Shown piece by piece: positions 34,376-45,273 of a stretch of 64,000 bases of DNA. The notes beneath the pieces are model-generated. The model was not told the origin of the DNA and searched no databases. It was given only the letters and a program-made list of their open reading frames with translations. The DNA lies in the NCBI GenBank assembly GCA_963921825.1, contig OY997588.1, positions 62,640,617 through 62,704,616 on the forward strand, read 5' to 3'. A program made the translations under genes and the position numbers. Each line of letters opens with the position of its first letter. Within the stretch, counting starts at the first letter, position 1. This stretch comes from Erodium maritimum (Eukaryota > Streptophyta > Magnoliopsida > Geraniales > Geraniaceae).

Positions 34376-35290
34376 TTGGGCGTCAGTTTGGCGTATCTAG
34401 GTCCCCCCCCCCGATACAGGATTTTCCTATGGCGTTGTCTGACGGACACACTTCAAGTGGCCACTGCCCTCAACAAGAAATTTGTTCCTGCTGATCCTAC
34501 TTGTGCCATATGTGGGTCGCATCCCGAATCAGTCTCTCATCTCTTGGCAGCTTGTGGTTTTGCAAAGACGTGTTGGAAGGAGTTTGGTCACCTGACCCCT
34601 ATTGGCCCGGAACAGGGTTTTGAACAATGGTGTTTGTCCTGTGTAGTGGGATGTGGCCCTGCCAAAACGCGGCGATATTATCGGTCCTCTGGGAGATTTG
34701 GAAGACCAGGAATGCCCTATTTTGGTCAGGAGATCGGCCAGCGGCTCTGACGGTCCTGTCCAAGGCGCGAGTCAATCTCCAAGCCTGGAAGGTGGTTGCG
34801 GCATCGACACCTCAGCCCGTGTTTCAATACCTCGTTGGCCGACAAGGTGGGTTCCGCCCCTGGTGGATACGCTAGTAATTAATGTCGATGGGGCCACCTT
34901 TCAGGACACGACGTAGGTGGGGTGGGGTCTTATAGTTCATTTTTCGGATCCGGCTTACGTCAAGGTGCGGAATGGTACGCTGCAAGGTATTTGGTCCCTC
35001 TCATGATTGAGGCATATGTTATTGCCACCGCCCTAAGTAACATGGCCGGACTGGGGCATGAACCCATTTGCATTCGGTCAGACGCTCAGGTCCTCCTCCG
35101 ATTGATACGTCAGTATGTGCTCCCCATATCTCCTGTTGGTATGATTATTCATGATATATGTCGTATGTTAGTTGAAAATGAGAGAGTCTCTCTCGAATTT
35201 GTAAAGAGAACTGCGAACAAGGCTGCTCACTGCCAGGGAAGCCTGTTCGACATCTGTTCTCCTGTGGTCAGACACATTGCCTGATGCACT
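34376..35290 (+). pseudogene. LINE D zinc-binding (zf-RVT) and RNase H domains
   Basis: zf-RVT segment: PRYRIFLWRCLTDTLQVA with CAICGSHPESVSHLLAACGFAKTCW (34400-34590). RNase H region follows: VINVDGATFQ (34877 on), EAYVIATALSNMAG, IRSDAQVLLRLI and LEFVKRTANKAAH. This arrangement (EN-RT-zf-RNase H) is typical of plant L1-type LINEs. Confidence 0.85.
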
Positions 35291-35356
35291 GCGTTGTATT
35301 GTGAATTCAGATCATTAATACACGTGTCGTTATTACTAAAAAAACACGATCTCAAA

Positions 35357-35739
35357 TGGTTCTGTACCGTTTAATACTTGAATGTAAAATACCCTCACCA
35401 GCTCAGTAACCATAAATTCAAATTTAAGAGACGGCTAAAGTTTTATTTTCTTTTATTTCTCGCTCTTTTGCAACCGCAATCTTTAATGGTAGTCTCTCCT
35501 CGTCTTCCTCCTTTAAATTTTTTGTCACTATTGGAGAGATCGTTCCATAGCCTCATCCTCGCGACAGATACCAATTGTGAGCCTCACTAGCCTCTTCGTA
35601 AGCACCACATCTGCCTTGCATCGAGGCAGCACCTCCCCTCCTCGATGAGCTCCTCTGTCACAGATCGGCTCTGGTCTTCCGCCACCACTGCAACTCACCA
35701 TGCCAACCAACCCATGCACGACCAACAACCAACCGTAGT
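35357..35739. other. Spacer right of LINE D
   Basis: Originally continuous with the ETFA upstream region before LINE D inserted. AT-rich, then C-rich sequence. I see no gene or repeat boundary. Confidence 0.4.
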
Positions 35740-37050
35740 CGCATGGACTTAGGGCCGAGCTTCTCTAGCCTCGCCTCGTTGGTCTCAAATGCATCAGCGG
35801 TCCATTTCTAGGTTGGGGAAGCTACTCCCTCTTCTTCACTCGGCCTTGTGGGCCCTAGAGTCTATTGAGGACCAATTGAGTTTGTTTCCCTTGAGGACGA
35901 CTTGGACGAAGACGTTGCGGTGTAGTCCAGGTAGAAGCTGTCCCAGCAGCCACCGATGGTCCGTATCGTTATTCGATGATCGGACAGATTATGGCGGATA
36001 TCGGCTGCAACCCGAAAGTCCTCTGTGGCATTATGTTAAAACGTTGGAAGGTCAACGGTTTGGAGGTCGAGTGCCTCTCCAATGAAGTGGTCGTCTTCCA
36101 CTTTCCGACCAGCACGACGATGGAAAGCGTCTGTCATAGGGTACCGTGGGGTTTCAACGACTATTTAGTTGATACTGGTACCCCTAAGGCTTTGCATACA
36201 GTCGAGCACCATCCCGTTTCACTTAATAGAGGTAGGTAGAGGGCTTACAACCTCATGGGAGATGCATGGAATGCCTAGTCCAATCTCTTCTTGCTAATGC
36301 CTTGGGCGCTGAGGTGACCTCTACACTTGTGCCCGTAACTTGACGGTGGGACGACTTTCTCTGGTTTTTGGTTATAGTCTGGATGTGGATAGGTCACTCC
36401 ATTGCCGGCTCCTCCTCCATTTTTGGGTCATCTAGAGCTTAAAACCAAAGGCCTTCAATACGAGTGGTTGTTGGGATTCTATGTCTAATGTAGAAGACTC
36501 ACCCATCACATCCAATTATGCCAAGCTCGCATCCTGGGAGTGGGTAGAGAGGAGGCACGATTTGATGACTCTCTCTGGGTCTAGATTAGGCTTGATACAG
36601 ATAAGTTGCTCAGGACAGAGTAGGGAGCACCCTAGGAAAGATGGGAGCTTCCGGTGGAGGATTTGCTTACAACCCTCACGTTCGGACCCTAGAAGACCGA
36701 AAGGGGCTATGAACGGACTTTTCTCCACCCTCCGACCTTTCCTTCTTTATCCGGGATGGGAGAGCTTGTTGTGAATACCTGTAACTTTGTTAAGGAGGAT
36801 CCTGTAGGTATACCTTCAGGAGTTTAGTGAGATCATCCAAGATCGTCAAACGAGACATGTGAGATGGTAAAGATCCATGACCTAACTAACGAGGGCAAAG
36901 AAGATGGACGGAAGGCATAGGAGGGAGACCTCAACTTCATCGGTGAGAGCCCTACACAGTCACTAGCACCTTCTTCGGGAGGCCCACGGGTTGACACGCC
37001 ACACTTAGACTTTTCTCGCCCCGAGAAAACTAAACACGTATAAATATAAA
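35740..37050 (+). pseudogene. LINE ORF1 remnant (DUF4283-like), plus strand
   Basis: A start at about 35742 (MDLGPSFSSLASLVSNASAV) is followed by shifted frames. One of them (35976-36239) has MIGQIMADIGCNPKVLCGIM, LKRWKVNGLEVECLSNEVVV and RVPWGFNDYLVDTG, the shape of a DUF4283 domain (W.F(N/E)...L after an F/V-rich strand). Later frames (36481-36774) are low-identity ORF1 tail. In plant LINEs this protein binds RNA. Family assignment is by pattern; ends and duplications are not visible. Confidence 0.55.
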
Positions 37051-37916
37051 CTAACTAAGGTGAATGCCAAGGTAACCCTATGATAATATTTTTGTAGGCG
37101 GAGCTTGAGGACTCTGAATTATTGAAAGCAATAAATATGCATATGCTGACTCAACTAGGAAAAGAAATCTTGATTGTTGTTACTTGAAACTCATAAGAGT
37201 CGTAACATATATAAACAATAGATGTTGTTGAAGACTAGATTGGTCAATTTCATCATTAACAATTCAAACCAAACACAGAAACAAGTGATAATTTGTTGTT
37301 GCTAGTTATTGAATGTTGCGTACATAACTTAAAGACCCATCGTTTGAACATCATGGTTGAGTCCATGATTGTGCAGTAGATCAAACGGGGGAGAGAGGTT
37401 TGAAGTGGCGACGTCTCGCTGCGGTGCTCCGACAACGTCAGAGAGGGAGGAGGGAGCTCCGAAAAGTGAGGATCTTGGTACTGACAGGAGATTCAGTTGG
37501 AAGGAGTATCGTTGGTGTCGACGAAGAGGATGGCTTGGCTGTGGAGGTGTGGTTGTGGAGGCATGAATGGAGAGATAAGTGTTATATTTAAGGGTTTTAA
37601 GAGAGTAAGGGTATTATTGTCATTTAATAAATAAAAAAAGAACCATGTGTAGTGCATATGTCAATTTTTCGTCCAGAAATAGACGGAAAAATAACGTTAA
37701 GTACCAAACTGAAAATAAATGTTTGTTAGGGTATTATAATGCAAGAAAAACAGGCTAGGGTATTATAATGAAAATAAATGTTTGCCAAGGTATTATAATG
37801 AAATTTTCCATAAAAGTAACTCATTCATGGTTATACTAACATGACAACTCGATGATAACAAAACGTTTGCCAACTCTTTATTAACTCAAATGGTAATGCA
37901 CAAGGTGTGGCTTGTC
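37051..37916. other. Unassigned spacer with AT-rich repeats
   Basis: No gene recognised. A short open frame around 37369-37566 has no recognisable domain. At 37715-37805 the phrase AGGGTATTATAATG(A/C)AA recurs three times with AAATAAATGTTTG, a short tandem-like repeat of unknown origin. Confidence 0.4.
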
Positions 37917-39330
37917 TTAGGGAATAAAACCCCAACGCGCATAATCCAAACGCCCACATTTGAAGCAAAATAACGGGAGATGCTCATATTTGAGCGTGGC
38001 CCGAATTGGCTGAGGGAGCTCCTTAAAATCCAACACCATTGAGCGACAAAGAGGTAGGTTGATAGGATTCCATAAACGTTCTTGGATCTTCCCTCCCCAG
38101 TAAATCCCCCACATGTTCACCTGCGCAGTGACACAACCCCAGAGTGTCACCCACCCTAGTGTAGTACTGACCGTGAAGAGCGTTTGAGGTAGACACCAGA
38201 CCTGGACCCAAGGTTGTATCATCTCCGTGATAGTAGTAGGGAGGCTCTCAGGTAGGATGTCTATCAGAATTAGGGGATAATGCCAGAAACACCAAGGTTC
38301 CGCTTGGCGTACCTTTTCTAGGGCCTCACAAGAGACAAAATAGAAGATACACACTCTAGGAGAGAGTCCTTTGAGAATGACCCGCGGTATCAGGTGGCCC
38401 TTGATTGGCCGAGGATAGAGGAGCTAACCCGCCTACCCATATTTCATGCATACCGGGGAGGTGTAGGGCATTTTCAATGTAGGGAATCAGACGATGACTT
38501 CCTCAACTAGTAGAAAGAAGAACGCTTCCAATGCGACCCCGATGTCTTCCAAGGATGGGAACGACGTAGTAACCATCAGTGGCATGCTCTCATAGTCCAA
38601 CGGTGAAAACTTTCCCAACGGTACTTGATGGTTTTCAACCCTAGGGCCCACCAAACGTTGGCTAATACCTGCCTAGGAGGAGGGAGGAAAGGATGGACTT
38701 TCATACTCCACTGGTGTTGTGACTAGAGAAGTCATCGGCGATAGCGGGGGAGTAGTCACCAATGGCTTCTCCCTTGAGGGTACCAATTTTTGAGGCCTTC
38801 ATCCTCGTACCCTTGGTAACGCTGCTTAAGACGAGACCCCTGGCAGAACATTTTCCTGGGAGGGTCGATAATGGTGGCGAGTGGCTCGGGGGAGGCACAA
38901 GTGGTAGAGATTCCACCAGAGCAAGGGTAGCATACGGAGGGGCAGGCTAGGGCTTACGCGAGGCTCGCTTAGGACAGATAATGTATTGGGAAGCTCGAGG
39001 AGGAGGGGTGAGGATCGACAGCACCGACAAGTCGGACGACATCGACAGTTAAAGAGAGGGTGGGGGGTGTGGGGGGAGATGGCGATGTGATGGCCACGGT
39101 GGTGGAGTGATTTTTAAAGGACTTCCTCCTACGTGTCGGCTTCATGAATTCCATAAGGGGACATGGAGGGGGAACCAATGAGGGTGGAGGACACGCCAGA
39201 CGCACCAGAGTGGTGGGAGCAGTCGATAACACAGGATTGGAGGAGTTCGATGGGAGAACCATTAGGGCACAAAGAGAGTAGCTAGAATTTCTATGGACGT
39301 CAATTATTATCCTAATGTTACTTAAATACA
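37917..39330 (-). pseudogene. LINE ORF1 remnant (DUF4283 plus CCHC), minus strand
   Basis: Best segment 38354-37917: EPWCFWHYPLILIDI, then MWGIYWGGKIQERLW, MVLDFKELPQPIRATLKYEH and LPLFCFKCGRLDYARWGF, with the final Cys of the knuckle replaced. This matches the C-terminal half of DUF4283 proteins followed by a CCHC_4 zinc finger. It parallels element F (54325-54582). Upstream (38360-39330) the sequence is decayed and Pro/Ser-rich in several frames. No poly(A) or duplication was found. Confidence 0.65.
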
Positions 39331-39725
39331 TGTCGAGGCATGTTTTTACTTATTACAAATTAAATATGTGTAGAGAACAATGTAATTATCTATGAAGTCG
39401 AAAATGATTATATCATCTTAATCAATGGTTGTGATCATTGATCGTCATTTTCTTAAATTGATTGTATCTAGTTGACATTCATGAATCAATTGTTGAGGAA
39501 CTTGGGCGGTTGCCGGGGGACTCAGCAATTGCCTGACGGGTACGGGACAAAAATTGAGCGAGCCGAAAACGGTGCAAAACGAGTATGGGGAAAGTTCTGG
39601 GACTAAGATGGTGAACGGGGCGGAACCAGGGATCGTGATTCCCACCCCGTTTCCATTGTTATTTGAAGTACTCCTAATGGTTTTTAACTTAAGAAGAGTA
39701 CACAATATATTACACCTCAAGAGAT
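39331..39725. other. Spacer left of LINE E
   Basis: AT-rich, no recognised gene. It ends in the left copy of the LINE E duplication CGTTGAAGTA at 39726-39735. Confidence 0.45.
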
Positions 39726-39763
39726 CGTTGAAGTATTTTTTTGACTGAGTGGTGAAACTTTTA

Positions 39764-40180
39764 TTAATTATCAGAATTAACAATACATTGTAGTACGTCA
39801 GGGAGAGGCCCCGACCACTGAAGAACATGCATAGAATGCGCTTCCGTCGCTAACCAGTAGGCAGCTTTATTCGTAGTTCTTTTTACAAATTGGAGGGTTA
39901 TGCCCTTATTTTGAGCAAGCATGTCACGGATATCCCTACTGATGGTACCTACCGAGGAGGCTGGAGGTTCCCTTATGTTCATTCTGTTTAGAAGGACTTG
40001 GGCATCTAACCCGAGGACAATAGGGCTCGTCCTCAATGTGGTGGTATTGCGAAGGGCTGTAGCGATCACACATGTCTCCACTGTAATCGGGGACCAACAA
40101 CCTAGGAGAATCCCATTCGTTGCTAGACATACGACTCCTCCTTTGGTTCGGTCAATTACACCTCAGGCAAATTGATTTGT
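39764..40180 (-). pseudogene. LINE E RNase H domain
   Basis: METCVIATALRNTTTL, LGLDAQVLLNRMN and LQFVKRTTNKAAYWLATEA end at ...DVLQCIVNSDN. This is homologous to the RNase H end of LINE D. Confidence 0.82.
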
Positions 40181-40535
40181 ATCCTTGAATACTGCTCCAT
40201 CCACATTAAGAACTACTATACCCACATGTGGCTAAACCCAACGGGACGGCTAGAACGGTGGTGGCATGCGACGTGTCTCAATGTTGGAGTTGGCCTCCCG
40301 CCAAGCCGTGAGATGAACTAGAGCCGAATAAATCACCCTTAATATCACAGCTGTGGTGTGCCCCATTTTATAGCATTCAATGCTTTCCAAAATTTCCATA
40401 GTACGAATAATACCTCTACCACTCGAGTCCGATACCCCCTGTATCCAAAGCCTCCCACCACTCCACAAACCCTACTATCGGATCATAGGGAGGGATCCCG
40501 CCAAATTGATTCCAACAGGTCTTCACAAACCCACA

Positions 40536-40830
40536 TCAAAGGAATAAGTGGTCAATTGTCTCTGGGGCGCGTCCACATATGTCGCATGTAGGAATGATCG
40601 AAACATATTTGTCGTTTAGGTTAGTGGACAGTTGAATATTATCTGTAAGGAAACTCCAAAGAAAAACCCGGAGGCGGGGTGGGACCGGTATATTCCAGAT
40701 TGAAGCCAAGCTACTAAAGCTGTATTTTGGCGAGCAAGATGGCGGTCGGTTGCGAGAATCCAATACCCTGCCTTCGTTTTGTATTGGACTTTCCGCTCCG
40801 TCGTCCAATACCGGGCATCCGTACCCATAT
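40536..40830 (-). pseudogene. LINE E zinc-binding (zf-RVT) domain
   Basis: IWNIPVPPRLRVFLWSFLTD with CDICGRAPETIDHLFL. The third and fourth metal ligands would follow in another frame. Confidence 0.82.
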
Positions 40831-41479
40831 TAACAGAGAGGGGTACATGAGGATCTGGTTCATGTCGCCCTCATCAAACAGCCGAGAGAGAAGCGATACA
40901 TCTCAGCAACGCAAGGCAGGGACTATCAGACCAGCTACCATGGTGCCCTTTAAAGTGGCGCATGTGGTCATAATTTCCAGATTCGGCCCAAGTAGCCATG
41001 ACGTACCAGTGATCACCGTGTCCCATCCATCCCTAATTTCTATCCGAAATCCACTTCTCAAGAGGTCATGCGTGGAGATTATGCTCGCCTAGGTGAAGCT
41101 TGGGTTAACCTTAATTCGTGTCTGCAGGAAGCCAGTGGAAGGGTAATACCCACCTTTCAGCACCCGTGCCACTAGAGATTGAGAGCGGTGAATGAGAACT
41201 CATGCCTTCTTCCGAATGATAGTCGTGTTGACATTGAGCAGGTGACCGAAGGCCATACCACATGCCTCTTTCGACATACATAATTTATCCCAATTTTGCC
41301 AAATAATGGGTCGAGATGACTGTCTCCCTACCAGAATCGAGTTAGGGCAACCTGAATCTGGGAGACGATTTTTCGCGGAACCCAAAGTAGTGACATAACG
41401 TATACTGGAAGAGATGCGAGCACCGACTGGATCATGATTTCCGTACCTATTGGGGATAATAGCTTTCCATCCCATGACT

Positions 41480-43012
41480 TGATTCACTTAATGATCTGAT
41501 CGCCCAGGTAAGTCATGGCTACATTTCGATTCTGTCCGACCATGTTGGGTACCCCCAGATACATGGATGTGGCTAATGTCTCAACAATAGACAATGTTTG
41601 ACAGCATTCTTGGTGTTCCAATGTCGATGTGTTTGTGTTGAAAAATATAGAGGAATTGTGGAGGTTGAGGACCTACCCTGAGAGTTGACCGAAGAGACCC
41701 AAGATATCCCTGAGGAACCCGCCTCGCTCGGGGTGGCTCTACAGAGTATGTAGCAATCGTTGGCGAAGAACATGTGTGAGATCTCAAGGGCACCCTTAGC
41801 CATACTAACCCCTTGGATATCACCTGCCTCTTGCGCCTACTTCAAAAGGAATGAGAGGCCCTACATACTCAGAATGAATAAGTACGGAGATAGTGAGTCT
41901 CCTTGACGGAGCCCCCAAGATGGAATAAACCTTGGCGTATCTCGGCTACCGTGTATTGAACCGTCTTCATATAGCACACCACTAATTTAATCCATTTAGC
42001 AGTGAAACCAAGCCTTGTCATAATATTCGGCAAGTAGTCTCATTCCACCCGGTTATATGCTTTATTCATGTCTAATTTGAGGACCATAAATCCCACTTCT
42101 CCTTGTCGCTTCCTATAAAGATAGTGAATGACCTCAAATGCAATTAGGCCATTGCCCTGAATACACTGACCTGGTATAAAAGCTCCATGGGTATCGGAGA
42201 TAACATTCTGAATGAGAGGGCAGAGTCTATTGGCCATGACCTTGGACAAGATCCGGAAGATGACATTGCAAAGAGAAATAGGGCGTAGGTCGCTAACCAC
42301 GTCCGAATCAGGCTTCTTGGGAATGAGGACAATATAAGTGTCAATCAAGGCCAGGTCAAAGACCCTGGTCGCGAGAACACCCTGAATAAACAAAATCACA
42401 TTCTCAAACACTAGTGGCCAGTAATGCTAGTAGAATCGTGGGTTGAGGACATCCGGGACCGGGGACCTATCCAGTCCCATATGAAAAACTATAATTTTCA
42501 CCTCCGAAGCCGCGTCAGGAGCCAAGAGGTTGTGGTTATGAACATTCGTAATCTGGCTGGGAAGGTGGATATGAAAGTCTACTAGGGGGGGGGGGTTTCT
42601 AGTAGCGAATAGTAGGCCAAAGTATTCCATTTTTAGTTCACGTATACATGTATCCCATGTGACTAGATTACCTATTGTGTTCTTAAAAGCGACCATCGCA
42701 TTAACCCAACGTCTATATGAGCATGCACCCTGAAATTTTTTGGTATACTGAATCTGTATAGTTTCCCGTCTATGCACCCTTGCATGATCTGTCACCCCAT
42801 TTAGCTCTGCGATACGACGTTGACACCACTTAATGTGATTCACATTTTTCTAACATGGTTGTGACCCCAGTCCTCAAAAGAGAAACCCACCTTGAATATC
42901 ACATCAACGATATCAATCGAAGGCCCTTTATCCCAACTATTTTTCACCACTTGTCCACACCCTAGATCTCGTATCCATTGAGATTGAAACCGAAACTTTG
43001 GAGGGCTTCGGT
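41480..43012 (-). pseudogene. LINE E reverse transcriptase region
   Basis: In element sense from 43012: PPKFRFQSQWIRDLG, MNHIKWCQRRIAELNG, VPDVLNPRFY, YIVLIPKKPDSDVVSDLRPI, AFIPGQCIQGN, LKLDMNKAYNRVE and FFANDCYILCRA (FAND at 41756-41767). Frames change several times. Low-scoring continuations down to 40830 include the post-RT region. Confidence 0.85.
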
Positions 43013-43017
43013 GATTC

Positions 43018-44705
43018 TGTTGGGTCTCGAGGTAGGGTTGGAGATGAACCAACTCGCAACGGAAAATCAAGGAAAACCAAGAGACGATTAAAACCATGAA
43101 ACAACTAACAAAGAATGGATTCACAAGAGAAAAATTCAGCACTAGTTCTTACCAAAACAAGAACACCGGGTAACGAATGATTGGCTTGAGTCTCCAAGAC
43201 GCCTACGTATCCACATGGGAATTAAAGCCACATAGTTCTTCTCTTTGAGGACTCAAGAACACAAAAATGGAGGTGGGAGCTTGCCAAACCCGAAATTGCA
43301 AGGGAAGGGAGAGAGAAGTTGTGTTTCCTATTCTTGTCTTGTGTTTGTTATGTTGAAAAAAGATGACTTAAACATAACAAAACCCATACTTGTCCAACTA
43401 AAGGCATGGGACAAGTATGGTGTCAAGTAAGGTGTAAATAGGACAAAGTATGGCAAGACAAGATTGGGTTAGGTGGTGAATCACCAACACCTTAATCTTT
43501 GTCTTGCTTACTTAGTACTAATTAATCAAGACTTGATTAATTAGTTCCATGGGCCTTGGTTGCATGGGCCTTTCATGGGCCTTTTGGAACATGGCCCGTT
43601 GCCATTTCCAACGAGGTCCCGTGATTCGCTCATCGCCTCCATGCCTTCCATACCGGAAATATCCAACATTATCCGACGCGATCAATCCCAAGACTCCAAG
43701 CCTTGTCTCGATCCGTAAAGTCCTATTCACTTACGGGCGCATGACCCAAAACCCAGTTTTGGTCATGTCCCGAGACAACTCCCTTTTGCCCATTCTCCAT
43801 AAATGTGTCAATGAGTTTCATCCTCCGGTGTGACCCTTAGGTTTATGCATGTCAATAGATCAACGTAAAATCCCATTTTACTTGATCCTATTTAAGTGGC
43901 AACTAACGAGACTTTAGTATTGCCTGACACTACATAACGAATCGACCCTGTCGATTCTAACCTTTCTGTCGTCCCTGTCATTATCCTTTTATCTCCGATA
44001 TCCTGATTGAGATAAGGCATAGAGCCGTCATCCTTATTATTCTCAATCACCGTTCCTTGATATGTGAGATGACTGAAGATATGATACCCAGTATCATGTG
44101 CATGGCCATGCTATTCTTCCAGTCACTCTCGATCAAGTGGCCGAGAACCGATATCTTTCCCATACCTTAGTATGAGGGATAAATCCCTTAGCCGTCTTTC
44201 GTGTCACTCATGTAGCCCGTCCCCAAGCCAATCCTGGCCGTTATGGAAGCCCTGTTACGGACAACGTTAGGCTCAGGTCAAACTCAGTTGTTGACTACAT
44301 AGCGATCACAAAGACTCCTTGGTCTAAGGATACATGACAAGCTACAACACTGAATATGTTCATGACTTAATCTATGGCACATATTCAGGGCGGGTCGTCC
44401 AATATCATGTCCCACATGATATCTATGATCAGACTCCGGAATCCCATTCCAATGACTAACATAACGTAAGCCATAAAGAGCCATCTTTCATACTAGTCGG
44501 TTCTAGTGAAGCTTTGTTGACTAGGGACCCATCGAGTGTGATCTATCTCGATCTATGGTTCTATTCGCATGGTGGGCATAGATCAGAGCACACATCGATA
44601 TATTACTCCAACACATAAGTAATATAAAGCCGCTTTAATTTTATTGCTAACGATGATATATACATTTGGACATTTAGGATTGAACTACGGGCACTAAGAC
44701 TAACA
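43018..44705. repeat. Solo LTR S2 (1688 bp) inside LINE E
   Basis: The plus strand reads TGTTGGGTCTCGAGG...ACTAACA and interrupts LINE E between the EN end (...LLSLAGKVN) and PPKFRFQS. Flanking 5-mers are GATTC (43013-43017) and AATTC (44706-44710), a duplication with one mismatch. Removing the insert rejoins the LINE reading frame. There is no PBS, PPT or coding domain. By analogy with plant LTRs the minus strand may be the sense strand, but I cannot prove orientation or superfamily. Confidence 0.75.
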
Positions 44706-44710
44706 AATTC

Positions 44711-45273
44711 ACCTTCCCTGCTAGAGAAAGGAGGACCGACCAATGATCCGAGGTCATGATACCCGTATTATAGAAGTTCATGTCTGGTAGAGAGTAATAA
44801 TAAGGGCCAGAGATTAGTGCCCTATCTAGGCGTAATTGGAAGCGACAGTCATGGTTCATATCCCGAAACCATGTGTACTGGTGCCCCATCATTGGAACGT
44901 CGACAAGGTTGAGTTCATCAACAACCAAGCAAAAATCCTCAACAAAATTACGGGGTCGTCTCCCCCCTGATCCAAAATACCGTTGAATTCCCCGATAATG
45001 ATCCAATTGGGACGAATCTGTAGGTGGAGCTAGTGGAGTAAGTCCCAAGTCCGATGGCGGTTCTCCCGCCGAGGCTCACCTTAAATACCAGTCAACCGGA
45101 TGTCATCATGCCCCAGAACCGAGACCTTGGCATCAATATAGTGGGTGTCCAAGGTCCGAAGAATCACGTCAACCCCCGCAACCCAGAATAGAGCCAAACA
45201 CCTTTGGGTATCCGATGTCGGAACACATATATGGTCATAAAAACCCAAGGATCAGAACAACGAGAAGGGTTTC
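44711..45273 (-). pseudogene. LINE E endonuclease, C-terminal part
   Basis: CSDPWVFMTIYVFRHRIPKG, IIIGEFNGILDQGGDD in shifting frames, then LNLVDVPMMGHQYTWFRD, LRLDRALISGPYY and MTSDHWSVLLSLAGK. The frame joins 48092 across solo LTR S1 and 43012 across S2. Confidence 0.83.

Larger units (their letters stand above)
25713..35344 (+). mobile_element. LINE D: ORF2-bearing non-LTR retrotransposon, split by TE-C
   Basis: Bounded by the duplication CACGATCTCAAA (25701-25712 and 35345-35356; two further A residues may belong) with a short A run at the right end. Removing TE-C leaves about 4.6 kb: 49 bp at 25713-25761, then 30797-35344. In order it holds a short C-terminal ORF1-like tail (to about 31140), AP-type endonuclease, RT, zinc-binding (zf-RVT) and RNase H. 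There is no room for a full ORF1, so it is probably 5' truncated. Many stops and frameshifts are present. The 3' end resembles that of LINE E. Confidence 0.88.

Noticed and set aside
37369..37591. Short frames with many Arg/Gly residues
   Set aside because: No domain, no conserved context, two overlapping frames; likely chance.
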